Assembly: GCA_964016885.1 (NCBI GenBank)
Contig: OZ024744.1
Location: forward strand, 27,174,108-27,238,107
DNA length: 64,000 nt
Origin: Eledone cirrhosa
Lineage: Eukaryota; Mollusca; Cephalopoda; Octopoda; Eledonidae
Reading direction: 5' to 3'
The translations under genes and the position numbers were made by a program. The first letter of the stretch is position 1; every line of letters starts with the position of its first letter. The notes beneath the pieces are model-generated. The model was not told where the DNA came from. It worked only from the letters and a program-made list of their open reading frames with translations, and made no database searches. Below are positions 37,850 to 50,500 of this stretch, piece by piece.

Positions 37850-38815
37850 GACGTCTCCACTGCTACGGCTAGTCATCTCAGTGCATGTGGTGGTAAGAAT
37901 GGAGGTAACCTTAGGGCCAAGGACACCAGAAGTCTCCACTGTTACGCCTAGGCATCTCAGTGCATATGGTGGTAAGAAGGAAGTAACCTTAGGGCCAGGG
38001 ACACCAGAAGTCTCCACTGCTACGGCTAGGCATCTCAGTGCATGTGGTGGTAAGAAGGGAGGTAACCTTAGGGCCAGGGACACCAAAAGTCTCCACTGGC
38101 ACGGCTAGGCATCTCAGTGCATGTGGTGGTAAGAAGGGAGGTAACCTTAGGGCCAGGGACAGCAGAAGTCTCCACTGCTGCAGCTAGGCATCTCAGTGCA
38201 TGTGGTGGTAAGAAGGGAGGTAACCTTAGGGCCAGGGACACCAGAAGTCTACACTGTTGCGGCTAGGCATATCAGTGCATGTGGTGGTAAGAAGGGAGGT
38301 AACCTTAGAGCCAGGGAGACCAGAAGACTCCACTGTTACGGCTAGGCATCTCAGTGCATGTGGTGGTAAGAATGAGGTAACCTTAGGGCCAGGGACACCA
38401 GAAGACTCCACTGCTACGGCTAGGCATCTCAGTGCATGTGGTGGTAAGAAGGGAAGTAACCTTAGGGCCAAGGACACCAGAAGTCTCCACTGTTACAGCT
38501 AGGCATGTCAGTGCATGTGGTTGTAAGAAGGGAGGGAACCTTAGGGCCAGGGACACCAGAAGTCTCCACTGTTACGGCTAGGCATCTCAGTGCATGTGGT
38601 GGTAAGAAGGGAGGTAACCTTAGGGCCAGGGACACCAGAAGTGTCCACTGCTACGGCTAGGCATCTCAGTGCATGTGGTGGTAAGAAGGGAGGTAACCTT
38701 AGGGCCAGGGACACCAGAAGTCTCCAGTGTTACGGCTAGGCATCTCAGTGCATGTGGTGGTAAGAAGGGAAGGAAACTTAGGGCCAGGGACACCAGAAGT
38801 CTCCACTGTTACGGC
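34795..38815. repeat. 4-kb module, copy 3 of 3
   Basis: This copy follows copy 1 at 14,914 bp through the whole left-lineage part and across the lineage switch, with a one-monomer loss near 38,390. Differences seen include AAGGGTGGT near 37,505, CTAGACATC near 37,792 and GCATATGG near 37,965. It ends near 38,815, where GGCTAGTTATATCAG replaces GGCTAGGCATCTCAG. Confidence 0.8.
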
Positions 38816-40130
38816 TAGTTATATCAGTGCATGTGGTGGTAAGAAGGGAGGTAACCTTAGGGCCAGGGACACCAGAAGACTCCACTGTTACGGCTAGGCA
38901 TCTCAGTGCATGTGGTGGTAAGAAGGGAGGTAACCTTAGGTCCAAGGACACAAGAAGTCTCCACTGTTACGGCTAGGCATCTCAGTGCATGTTGTGGTAA
39001 GAAGGGAGGTAACCTTAGGGCCAGGGACAGCAGAAGTCTCCACTGTTACGGCTAGGCATATCAGTGCATGTGGTGGTAAGAAGGGAGTTAACCTTAGGGC
39101 CAAGGACACCAGAAGTCTCCACTGGCACGGCTAGGCATCTCAGTGCATGTGGTGGTAAGAAGGGAGGTAACCTTAGCGCCAGGGACACCAGAAGTCTCCA
39201 CTGCTACGGCTAGGCATGTCAGTGCATGTGGTGGTAAGAAGGGAGGTAACCTTAGGGCCAAGGACACCAGAAGACTCCACTGTTACGGCTAGGCATGTCA
39301 GTGCATGTGGTGGTAAGAAGGGAGGTAACCTTAGGGCCCGGGACACCAGAAGACTCCACTGTTACGGCTAGGCATGTCAGTGCATGTGGTGGTAAGAAGG
39401 GAGCTAACCTTAGGGCCAAAGACACCAGAAGTCTCCACTGTTACGGCTAGGCATGTCAGTGCATGTGGTGGTAAGAAGGGAGGTAACCTTAGGGCCAAGG
39501 ACACCAGAAGTCTCCACTGTTACGGCTAGGCATCTCAGTGCATGTGGTGGTAAGAAGGGAGGGAACCTTAGGGCCAGGGACACCAGAAGTCTCCACTGTT
39601 ACGGCTAGGCATCTCAGTGCATGGGGTGGTAAGAAGGGAGGGAATCTTAGGGCCAGGCACATCAGAAGTCTCCACTGCTACGGCTAGGCATCTCAGTGCA
39701 TGTGGTGGTAAGAAAGGAGGTAACCTTAGGTCCAGGGACACCAGAAGTCTCCACTGTTACGGCTAGGCATCTCAGTGCATGTGGTGGTAAGAAGGGAGGT
39801 AACCTTAGGGCCAGGGACACCAGAAGTCTCCACTGCTACTGCTAGGCATCTCAGTGCATGTGGTGGTAAGAAGGGAGGGAACCTTAGGTCCAGGGACACC
39901 AGAAGTCTCCACTGCTACGGCTAGGCATCTCAGTTCATGTGGTGGTAAGAAGGGAGGTAACCTTAGGGCCAAGGACACCAGAAGTCTCCACTGTTACGGC
40001 TAGGCATCTCAGTGCATTTGGTGGTAAGAAGGGAGGTAACCTTAGGTCCAGGGACACCAGAAGTCTCAACTGCTACGGCTAGGCATCTCAGTGCATGTGG
40101 TGGTAAGAAGGGAGGTAACCTTAGGGCCAG
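38816..40130. repeat. Right-lineage segment shared with 25.1-26.3 kb and 28.3-29.4 kb
   Basis: From about 39,020 the order of variants (GAGTTAACC, CTGGCACGG, TAGCGCC, GGGCCCGGG, GAGCTAACC, CATGGGGTGG, CTACTGCTAGG, GCATTTGG) repeats that near 25,140-26,270 (offset 13,888 near the end) and 28,300-29,420 (offset 10,730). No left-lineage marker was seen from here to the end of the window. Confidence 0.75.
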
Positions 40131-43125
40131 GGACAGCAGAAGTCTCCACTGCAACGGCTAGGCATCTCAGTGCATGTGGTGGTAAGACGGGAGGTTACCT
40201 TAGGGCCAGGGACACCAGAAGTCTACACTGTTACGGCTAGTTATATCAGTGCATGTGGTGGTAAGAAGGGAGGTAACCTTAGGGCCAGGGACACCAGAAG
40301 ACTCCACTGTTACGGCTAGGCATCTCAGTGCATGTGGTGGTAAGAAGGGAGGTAACCTTAGGTCCAAGGACCCAAGAAGTCTCCACTGTTACGGCTAGGC
40401 ATCTCAGTGCATGTGGTGGTAAGAAGGGAGTTAACCTTAGGGCCAGGGAGACTAGACGTCTCCACTGCTACGGCTAGTCATCTCAGTGCATGTGGTGGTA
40501 AGAATGGAGGTAACCTTAGGGCCAAGGACACCAGAAGTCTCCACAGTTACGCCTAGGCATCTCAGTGCATGTGGTGGTAAGAAGGAAGTAACCTTAGGGC
40601 CAGGGTAACCAGAAGTCTCCACTGCTACGGCTAGGCATCTCAGTGCATGTGGTGGTAAGAAGGGAGGTAACCTTAGGGCCAGGGACAACAGAAGTCTCCA
40701 CTGTTACGGCTAGGCATATCAGTGCATGTGGTGGTAAGAAGGGAGTTAACCTTAGGGCCAAGGACACCAGAAGTCTCCACTGTTACGGCTAGGCATCTCA
40801 GTGCATGTGTTGGTAAGAAGGGAGGTAACCTTAGGGCCAAGGACACCAGAAGTCTCCACTGTTACGGCTAGGCATGTCAGTGCATGTGGTGGTAAGAAGG
40901 GAGGGAACCTTAGGGACAGGGACACCAGAAGTCTCCACTGTTACGGCTAGGCATCTCAGTGCATGTGGTGGTAAGAAGGGAGGTAACCTTAGGGACAGGC
41001 ACACCAGAAGTCTCCACTGCTACGGCTAGGCATCTCAGTGCATGTGGTGGTAAGAAAGGAGGTAACCTTTGTGCCAGGGACACCAGAAGTCTCCACTGTT
41101 ACGGCTAGGCATGTCAGTGCGTGTGGTGGTAAGGAGGGAGGTAACCTTAGGGCCAAGGACACCAGAAGTCTCCACTGTTACGGCTAGGCATGTCAGTGCA
41201 TGTGGTCGTAAGAAGGGAGGTAACCTTAGGGCCAGGGATAGCAGAAGTCTCCACTGTTACGGCTAGGCATCTCAGTGCATGTGGTGGTAAGAAGGGAGGT
41301 AACCTTAGGGCAGGGACACCAGAAGTCTCCACTGCTACGGCTAGGCATCTCAGTGCATGTGGTGGTAAGAAGGAAGTAACCTTAGGGCCAGGGACACCAG
41401 AAGTCTCCACTGCTACGGCTAGGCATCTCAGTGCATGTGGTGGTAAGAAGGGGGGTAACCTTAGGTCCAGGGACACCAGAAGTCTCCACTGCTACGGCTA
41501 GGCATCTCAGTTCATATGGTGGTAAGAAAGGAGGTAACCTTAGGGCCAAGGACACCAGAAGTCTCCACTGTTACGGCTAGGCATCTCAGTGCATGTGGTA
41601 GTTAGAAGGGAGGTAACCTTAGGGCCAAGGACACCAGAAGTCTCCACTGCTACGGCTAGGCATCTCAGTGCATGTGGTGGTAAGAAAAGAGGTAACCTTA
41701 GGGCGAGGGACAGCAGAAGTCTCCACTGCTACGGCTAGGCATCTCAGTGCATGTGGTGGTAAGAAGGGAGGTAACCTTAGGGCCAGGGACACCAGAAGTC
41801 TACACTGTTACGGCTAGGCATATCAGTGCATGTGGTGGTAAGAAGGGAGGTAACCTTAGGGCCCGGGACACCAGAAGACTCCACTTTTACGGCTAGGCAT
41901 GTCAGTGCATGTGGTGGTAAGAAGGGAGCTAACCTTAGGGCCAAAGACACCAGAAGTCTCCACTGTTACGGCTAGGCATCTCAGTGCATGTGGTGGTAAG
42001 AAGGGAGGTAACCTTAGGTCCAGGGACACCAGACGTCTCCACTGCTACGGCTAGGCATCTCAGTGCATGTGGTGGTAAGAAGGGAGGTAAACTTAGGGCC
42101 AAGGACACCAGAAGTCTCCACTGTTACGGCTAGGCATCTCAGTGCATGTGTTGGTAAGAAGGGAGGTAACCTTAGGGACAGGGACACCAGAAGACTCCAC
42201 TGCTACGGCTAGGCATCTCAGTGCATGTGGTGGTAAGAGGGAGGTAACCTTAGGGACAGGCACACCAGAAGTCTCCACTGCTACGGCTAGGCATCTCAGT
42301 GCATGTGGTGGTAAGAAAGGAGGCAACCTTTGTGCCAGGGACACCAGAAGTCTCCACTGTTACGGCTAGGCATGTCAGTGCGTGTGGTGGTAAGGAGGGA
42401 GGTAACCTTAGGGCCAAGGACACCAGATGTCTCCACTGTTACGGCTAGGCATGTCAGTGCATGTGGTGGTAAGAAGGGAGGTAACCTTAGGGCCAGGGAC
42501 AGCAGAAGTCTCCACTGCTACGGCTAGGCATCTCAGTAAATGTGGTGGTAAGAGGGGAGGTAACCTTAGGGCCAGGGACACCAGAAGTCTCCACTGTTAC
42601 GGCTAGGCATCCCACTTCATGTGGTGGTAAGAAGGGAGGTAACCTTAGGGCCAAGGACACCAGAAGTCTCCACTGCTACGGCTAGGCATCTCAGTGCATG
42701 TGGTGGTAAGAAGGGAGGTAACCTTAGGGCCAAGGACACCAGAAGTTACCACTGCTACGACTAGGCATCTCAGTGCATGTGGTGGTAAGAAGGGAGGTAA
42801 CCTTAGGGTCAGGGACACCAGAAGACTCCACTGTTACGGCTAGGCATCTCAGTGCATGTGGTGGTAAGGAGGGAGATAACCTTAGGGCCAAGGACACCAG
42901 AAGTCTCCACTGTTACGGCTAGGCATCTCAGTGCATGTGGTGGTAAGAAGGGAGGTAACCTTAGGGCAGGGACATCAGAAGTCTCCACTGCTACGGCTAG
43001 GCATCTCAGTGCATGTGGTGGTAAGAAGGAAGTAACCTTAGGGCCAGGGACACCAGAAGTCTCCACTGCTACGGCTAGGCATCTCAGTGCATGTGGTGGT
43101 AAGAAGGGAGGTAACCTTAGGGCCA
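40130..43125. repeat. 2,996-bp tandem duplication, copy 1 (38 monomers)
   Basis: This copy matches 43,126 onward at a constant 2,996-bp offset. Characteristic variants are CCACAGTTACGCC, CCTTTGTGCC, GTGCGTGTGG, GGGCAGGGAC (78-bp monomer), AAGAAAAGAGG and CCACTTTTACGG. A GACGTC at 42,032 lies in a GACACCAG context, unlike the GAGACCAG context of the main higher-order marker, so it probably arose independently. The start is placed where the upstream sequence stops matching. Confidence 0.9.
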
Positions 43126-46090
43126 GGGACAGCAGAAGTCTCCACTGCAACGGCTAGGCATCTCAGTGCATGTGGTGGTAAGACGGGAGGTTACCTTAGG
43201 GCCAGGGACACCAGAAGTCTACACTGTTACGGCTAGTTATATCAGTGCATGTGGTGGTAAGAAGGGAGGTAACCTTAGGGCCAGGGACACCAGAAGACTC
43301 CACTGTTACGGCTAGGCATCTCAGTGCATGTGGTGGTAAGAAGGGAGGTAACCTTAGGTCCAAGGACCCAAGAAGTCTCCACTGTTACGGCTAGGCATCT
43401 CAGTGCATGTGGTGGTAAGAAGGGAGTTAACCTTAGGGCCAGGGAGACTAGACGTCTCCACTGCTACGGCTAGTCATCTCAGTGCATGTGGTGGTAAGAA
43501 TGGAGGTAACCTTAGGGCCAAGGACACCAGAAGTCTCCACAGTTACGCCTAGGCATCTCAGTGCATGTGGTGGTAAGAAGGAAGTAACCTTAGGGCCAGG
43601 GTAACCAGAAGTCTCCACTGCTACGGCTAGGCATCTCAGTGCATGTGGTGGTAAGAAGGGAGGTAACCTTAGGGCCAGGGACAACAGAAGTCTCCACTGT
43701 TACGGCTAGGCATATCAGTGCATGTGGTGGTAAGAAGGGAGTTAACCTTAGGGCCAAGGACACCAGAAGTCTCCACTGTTACGGCTAGGCATCTCAGTGC
43801 ATGTGTTGGTAAGAAGGGAGGTAACCTTAGGGCCAAGGACACCAGAAGTCTCCACTGTTACGGCTAGGCATGTCAGTGCATGTGGTGGTAAGAAGGGAGG
43901 GAACCTTAGGGACAGGGACACCAGAAGTCTCCACTGTTACGGCTAGGCATCTCAGTGCATGTGGTGGTAAGAAGGGAGGTAACCTTAGGGACAGGCACAC
44001 CAGAAGTCTCCACTGCTACGGCTAGGCATCTCAGTGCATGTGGTGGTAAGAAAGGAGGTAACCTTTGTGCCAGGGACACCAGAAGTCTCCACTGTTACGG
44101 CTAGGCATGTCAGTGCGTGTGGTGGTAAGGAGGGAGGTAACCTTAGGGCCAAGGACACCAGAAGTCTCCACTGTTACGGCTAGGCATGTCAGTGCATGTG
44201 GTGGTAAGAAGGGAGGTAACCTTAGGGCCAGGGACAGCAGAAGTCTCCACTGTTACGGCTAGGCATCTCAGTGCATGTGGTGGTAAGAAGGGAGGTAACC
44301 TTAGGGCAGGGACACCAGAAGTCTCCACTGCTACGGCTAGGCATCTCAGTGCATGTGGTGGTAAGAAGGAAGTAACCTTAGGGCCAGGGACACCAGAAGT
44401 CTCCACTGCTACGGCTAGGCATCTCAGTGCATGTGGTGGTAAGAAGGGGGGTAACCTTAGGTCCAGGGACACCAGAAGTCTCCACTGCTACGGCTAGGCA
44501 TCTCAGTTCATATGGTGGTAAGAAAGGAGGTAACCTTAGGGCCAAGGACACCAGAAGTCTCCACTGTTACGGCTAGGCATCTCAGTGCATGTGGTAGTTA
44601 GAAGGGAGGTAACCTTAGGGCCAAGGACACCAGAAGTCTCCACTGCTACGGCTAGGCATCTCAGTGCATGTGGTGGTAAGAAAAGAGGTAACCTTAGGGC
44701 GAGGGACAGCAGAAGTCTCCACTGCTACGGCTAGGCATCTCAGTGCATGTGGTGGTAAGAAGGGAGGTAACCTTAGGGCCAGGGACACCAGAAGTCTACA
44801 CTGTTACGGCTAGGCATATCAGTGCATGTGGTGGTAAGAAGGGAGGTAACCTTAGGGCCCGGGACACCAGAAGACTCCACTTTTACGGCTAGGCATGTCA
44901 GTGCATGTGGTGGTAAGAAGGGAGCTAACCTTAGGGCCAAAGACACCAGAAGTCTCCACTGTTACGGCTAGGCATCTCAGTGCATGTGGTGGTAAGAAGG
45001 GAGGTAACCTTAGGTCCAGGGACACCAGACGTCTCCACTGCTACGGCTAGGCATCTCAGTGCATGTGGTGGTAAGAAGGGAGGTAAACTTAGGGCCAAGG
45101 ACACCAGAAGTCTCCACTGTTACGGCTAGGCATCTCAGTGCATGTGTTGGTAAGAAGGGAGGTAACCTTAGGGACAGGGACACCAGAAGACTCCACTGCT
45201 ACGGCTAGGCATCTCAGTGCATGTGGTGGTAAGAGGGAGGTAACCTTAGGGACAGGCACACCAGAAGTCTCCACTGCTACGGCTAGGCATCTCAGTGCAT
45301 GTGGTGGTAAGAAAGGAGGCAACCTTTGTGCCAGGGACACCAGAAGTCTCCACTGTTACGGCTAGGCATGTCAGTGCGTGTGGTGGTAAGGAGGGAGGTA
45401 ACCTTAGGGCCAAGGACACCAGATGTCTCCACTGTTACGGCTAGGCATGTCAGTGCATGTGGTGGTAAGAAGGGAGGTAACCTTAGGGCCAGGGACAGCA
45501 GAAGTCTCCACTGCTACGGCTAGGCATCTCAGTAAATGTGGTGGTAAGAGGGGAGGTAACCTTAGGGCCAGGGACACCAGAAGTCTCCACTGTTACGGCT
45601 AGGCATCTCACTTCATGTGGTGGTAAGAAGGGAGGTAACCTTAGGGCCAAGGACACCAGAAGTCTCCACTGCTACGGCTAGGCATCTCAGTGCATGTGGT
45701 GGTAAGAAGGGAGGTAACCTTAGGGCCAAGGACACCAGAAGTTACCACTGCTACGACTAGGCATCTCAGTGCATGTGGTGGTAATAAGGGAGGTAACCTT
45801 AGGGTCAGGGACACCAGAAGACTCCACTGTTACGGCTAGGCATCTCAGTGCATGTGGTGGTAAGGAGGGAGATAACCTTAGGGCCAAGGACACCAGAAGT
45901 CTCCACTGTTACGGCTAGGCATCTCAGTGCATGTGGTGGTAAGAAGGGAGGTAACCTTAGGGCAGGGACATCAGAAGTCTCCACTGCTACGGCTAGGCAT
46001 CTCAGTGCATGTGGTGGTAAGAAGGAAGTAACCTTAGGGCCAGGGACACCAGAAGTCTCCACTGCTACGGCTAGGCATCTCAGTGCATGT
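43126..46090. repeat. 2,996-bp tandem duplication, copy 2
   Basis: I found only four base differences from copy 1: GTGGTGG against GTGGTCG at 41,207, GGGACAG against GGGATAG near 41,239, CATCTCACTTC against CATCCCACTTC near 42,611, and GTAATAAGG near 45,784 against GTAAGAAGG. The copy ends near 46,090, where the sequence switches to a match with about 44,440-44,825. Confidence 0.9.
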
Positions 46091-47534
46091 GGTGGTAAGA
46101 AGGGGGGTAACCTTAGGTCCAGGGACACCAGAAGTCTCCACTGCTACGGCTAGGCATCTCAGTTCATATGGTGGTAAGAAGGGAGGTAACCTTAGGGCCA
46201 AGGACACCAGAAGTCTCCACTGTTACGGCTAGGCATCTCAGTGCATGTGGTGGTTAGAAGGGAGGTAACCTTAGGGCCAAAGACACCAGAAGTCTCCACT
46301 GCTACGGCTAGGCATCTCAGTGCATGTGGTGGTAAGAAGGGAGGTAACCTTAGGGCGAGGGACAGCAGAAGTCTCCACTGCTACGGCTAGGCGTCTCAGT
46401 GCATGTGGTGGTAAGAAGGGAGGTAACCTTAGGGCCAGGGACACCAGAAGTCTACACTGTTACGCCTAGGCATATCAGTGCATGTGGTGGTAAGAAGGGA
46501 GGTAACCTTAGGGCCAGGGACACCAGAAGACTCCACTGTTACGGCTAGGCATCTCAGTGCATGTGGTGGTAAGAAGGGAGGTAAACTTAGGGCCAGGGAC
46601 ACCAGAAGTCTCCACTGTTACGGCTAGGCATCTCACTTCATGTGGTGGTAAGAAGGGAGGTAACCTTAGGGCCAAGGACACCAGAAGTCTCCACTGCTAC
46701 GGCTAGGCATCTCAGTGCATGTGGTGGTAAGAAGGGAGGAAACCTTAGGGCCAGGGACACCAGAAGTCTCCACTTTTAGGGCTAGGCATGTCAGTGCACT
46801 TGGTGGTAAGAAGGGAGGTAACCTTAGGTCCAAGGACACCAGAAGTCTCCACTGTTACGGCTAGGCATCTCAGTGCATGTGGTGGTAAGAAGGGAGGTAA
46901 CCTTAGGGCCAGGGACACCAGAAGACTCCACTGCTACGGCTAGGCATCTCAGTGCATGTGGTGGTAAGAAGGGAGGTAACCTTAGGTCCAAGGACACCAG
47001 AAGTCTCCACTGTTACGGCTAGGCATCTCAGTGCATGTGGTGGTAAGAAGAGAGGTAACCTTAGGGCCAGGGACACCAGAAGACTCCACTGCTACGGCTA
47101 GGCATCTCAGTGCATGTGGTGGTAAGAAGGGAGGTAACCTTAGGGCCAAGGACACCAGAAGTCTCCACTGTTACGTCTAGGCATGTCAGTGCATGTGGTG
47201 GTAAGAAGGGAGGGAACCTTAGGTCCAGGGACACCAGAAGTCTCCACTGCTACGGCTAGGCATCTCAGTGCATGTGGTGGTAAGAAGGGAGGTAACCTTA
47301 GGTCCAGGGACACCAGAAGTTTCCACTGCTACGGCTAGGCATCTCAGTTCATGTGGTGGTGAGAAGGGAGGTAACCTTAGGGCCAAGGACACCAGAAGTC
47401 TCCACTGTTACGGCTAGGCATCTCAGTGCATGTGGTGGTAAGAAGGGAGGTAACCTTAGGGTCAAGGACACCAGAAGTCTCCACTGCTACGGCTAGGCAT
47501 CTCAGTGCATGTGGTGGTAAGAAGGCAGGTAACC
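46091..47534. repeat. Transitional satellite segment with private variants
   Basis: About 46,100-46,480 matches 44,443-44,825 (offset near 1,656 bp, 21 monomers). About 46,960-47,240 matches 50,275-50,555 at 3,315 bp (AAGAAGAGAGG). In between are variants I saw nowhere else: GCGTCTCAG near 46,392, and CCACTTTTAGGGC and GTGCACTTGG near 46,772-46,803. No GACGTC marker lies between 45,028 and 48,974. Confidence 0.75.
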
Positions 47535-50500
47535 TTAGGGGCAGGGACAGCAGAAGTCTCCACTGCTGCAGCTAGGCATCTCAGTGGATGTGGTGGTAAG
47601 AAGGGAGGTAACCTTAGGGCCAGGGACACCAGAAGACTCCACTGTTACGGCTAGGCATCTCAGTGCATGTGGTGGTAAGAATGAGGTAACCTTAGGGCCA
47701 GGGACACCAGAAGTCTCCACTGTTACGGCTAGGCATCTCGGTGCATGTGGTGGTAAGAAGGGAGGTAACCTTAGGGCCAGGGACACCAGAAGACTCCACT
47801 GCTACGGCTAGGCATCTCAGTGCATGTGGTGGTAAGAAGGGAGGTAACCTTAGGGCCAAGGACACCAGAAGTCTCCACTGTTACGGCTAGGCATGTCAGT
47901 GCATGTGGTGGTAAGAAGGGAGGGAACCTTAGGGCCAGGGACACCAGAAGTCTCCACTGTTACGGCTAGGCATCTCAGTGCATGTGGTGGTAAGAAGGGA
48001 GGTAACCTTAGGGCCAGGGACACCAGAAGTGTCCACTGCTACGACTAGGCATCCCAGTGCATGTGGTGGTAAGAAGGGAGGTAACCTTAGGGCCAGGGAC
48101 ACTAGAAGTCTCCAGTGTTACGGCTAGGCATCTCAGTGCATGTGGTGGTAAGAAGGGAGGGAACCTTAGGGCCAGGGACACCAGAAGTCTCCACTGTTAC
48201 GGCTAGGCATCTCAGTGCATGGGGTGTTAAGAAGGGAGGGAATCTTAGGGCCAGGCACATCAGAAGTCTCCACTGCTACGGCTAGGCATCTCAGTGCATG
48301 TGGTGGTAAGAAAGGAGGTAACCTTAGGTCCAGGGACACCAGAAGTCTCCACTGTTACGGCTAGGCATCTCAGTGCATGTGGTGGTAAGAAGGGAGGTAA
48401 CCTTAGGGCCAGGGACACCAGAAGTCTCCACTGCTACGGCTAGGCATCTCAGTTCATGTGGTGGTAAGAAGGGAGGTAACCTTAGGGCCAAGGACACCAG
48501 AAGTCTCCACTGTTACAGCTAGGCATCTCAGTGCATGTGGTGGTAAGAAGGGATGTAACCTTAGGTCCAGGGACACCAGAAGTCTCCACTGCTACGGCTA
48601 GGCATCTCAGTGCATGTGGTGGTAAGAAGGGAGGTAACCTTAGGGCCAGGGACAGCAGAAGTCTCCACTGCAACGGCTAGGCATCTCAGTGCATGTGGTG
48701 GTAAGAAGGGAGGTAACCTTAGGGCCAGGGACACCAGAAGTCTACACTGTTACGGCTAGTTATATCAGTGCATGTGGTGGTAAGAAAGGAGGTAACCTTA
48801 GGGCCAGGGACACCAGAAGACTCCACTGTTACGGCTAGGCATCTCAGTGCATGTGGTGGTAAGAAGGGAGGTAACCTTAGGTCCAAGGACACAAGAAGTC
48901 TCCACTGTTACGGCTAGGCATCTCAGTGCATGTGGTGGTAAGAAGGGAGGTAACCTTAGAGCCAGGGAGACCGGACGTCTCCACTGCTACGGCTAGTCAT
49001 CTCAGTGCATGTGGTGGTAAGAATGGAGGTAACCTTAGGGCCAAGGACACCAGAAGTCTCTACTGTTACGCCTAGGCATCTCAGTGCATGTGGTGGTAAG
49101 AAGGAAGTAACCTTAGGCCCAGGGACACCAGAAGTCTCCACTGCTACGGCTAGGCATCTCAGTGCATGTGGTGGTAAGAAGGGAGGTAACCTTAGGGCCA
49201 GGGACAGCAGAAGTCTCCACTGTTACGGCTAGGCATATCAGTGCATGTGGTTGTAAGAAGGGAGTTAACCTTAGGGCCAAGGACACCAGAAGTCTCCACT
49301 GGCACGGCTAGGCATCTCAGTGCATGTGGTGGTAAGAAGGGAGGTAACCTTAGCGCCACGGACACCAGAAGTCTCCACTGCTACGGCTAGGCATGTCAGT
49401 GCATGTGGTGGTAAGAAGGGAGGTAACCTTAGGGCCAGGGACTCCAGAAGTCTCAACTGCTACGGCTAGTCATCTCAGTGCATGTGGTGGTAAGAATGGA
49501 GGTAACCTTAGGGCCAAGGACACCAGAAGACTCCACTGTTACGGCTAGGCATGTCAGTGCATGTGGTGGTAAGAAGGGAGGTAACCTTAGGGCCAAGGAC
49601 ACCAGAAGACTCCACTGTTACGGCTAGGCATGTCAGTGCATGTGGTGGTAAGAAGGGAGGTAACCTTAGGGCCCGGGACACCAGAAGACTCCACTGTTAC
49701 GGCTAGGCATCTCAGTGCATGTGGTGGTAAGAGGGAGGTAACCTTAGGGCCAAGGACACCAGAAGTCTCCACTGTTACGGCTAGGCATGTCAGTGCATGT
49801 GGTGGTAAGAAGGGAGGTAACCTTAGGGCCAAGGACACCAGAAGTCTCCACTGTTACGGCTAGGCATGTCAGTGCATGTGGTGGTAAGAAGGGAGCTAAC
49901 CTTAGGGCCAGGGACACCAGAAGTCTCCACTGTTACGGCTAGGCATCTCAGTGCATGTGGTGGTAAGAAGGGAGGTAACCTTAGGGCCAAAGACACCAGA
50001 AGTCTCCACTGTTACGGCTAGGCATGTCAGTGCATGTGGTGGTAAGAAGGGAGGTAACCTTAGGGCCAGGGACACCAGAAGTCTCCACTGTTACGGCTAG
50101 GCATCTCAGTGCATGTGGTGGTAAGAAGGGAGGTAACCTTAGGGTCAAGGACACCAGAAGTCTCCACTGCTACGGCTAGGCATCTCAGTGCATGTGGTGG
50201 TAAGAAGGCAGGTAACCTTAGGGCCAGGGACACCAGAAGACTCCACTGCTACGGCTAGGCATCTCAGTGCATGTGGTGGTAAGAAGGGAGGTAACCTTAG
50301 GTCCAAGGACACCAGAAGTCTCCACTGTTACGGCTAGGCATCTCAGTGCATGTGGTGGTAAGAAGAGAGGTAACCTTAGGGCCAGGGACACCAGAAGACT
50401 CCACTGCTACGGCTAGGCATCTCAGTGCATGTGGTGGTAAGAAGGGAGGTAACCTTAGGGCCAAGGACACCAGAAGTCTCCACTGTTACGTCTAGGCATG

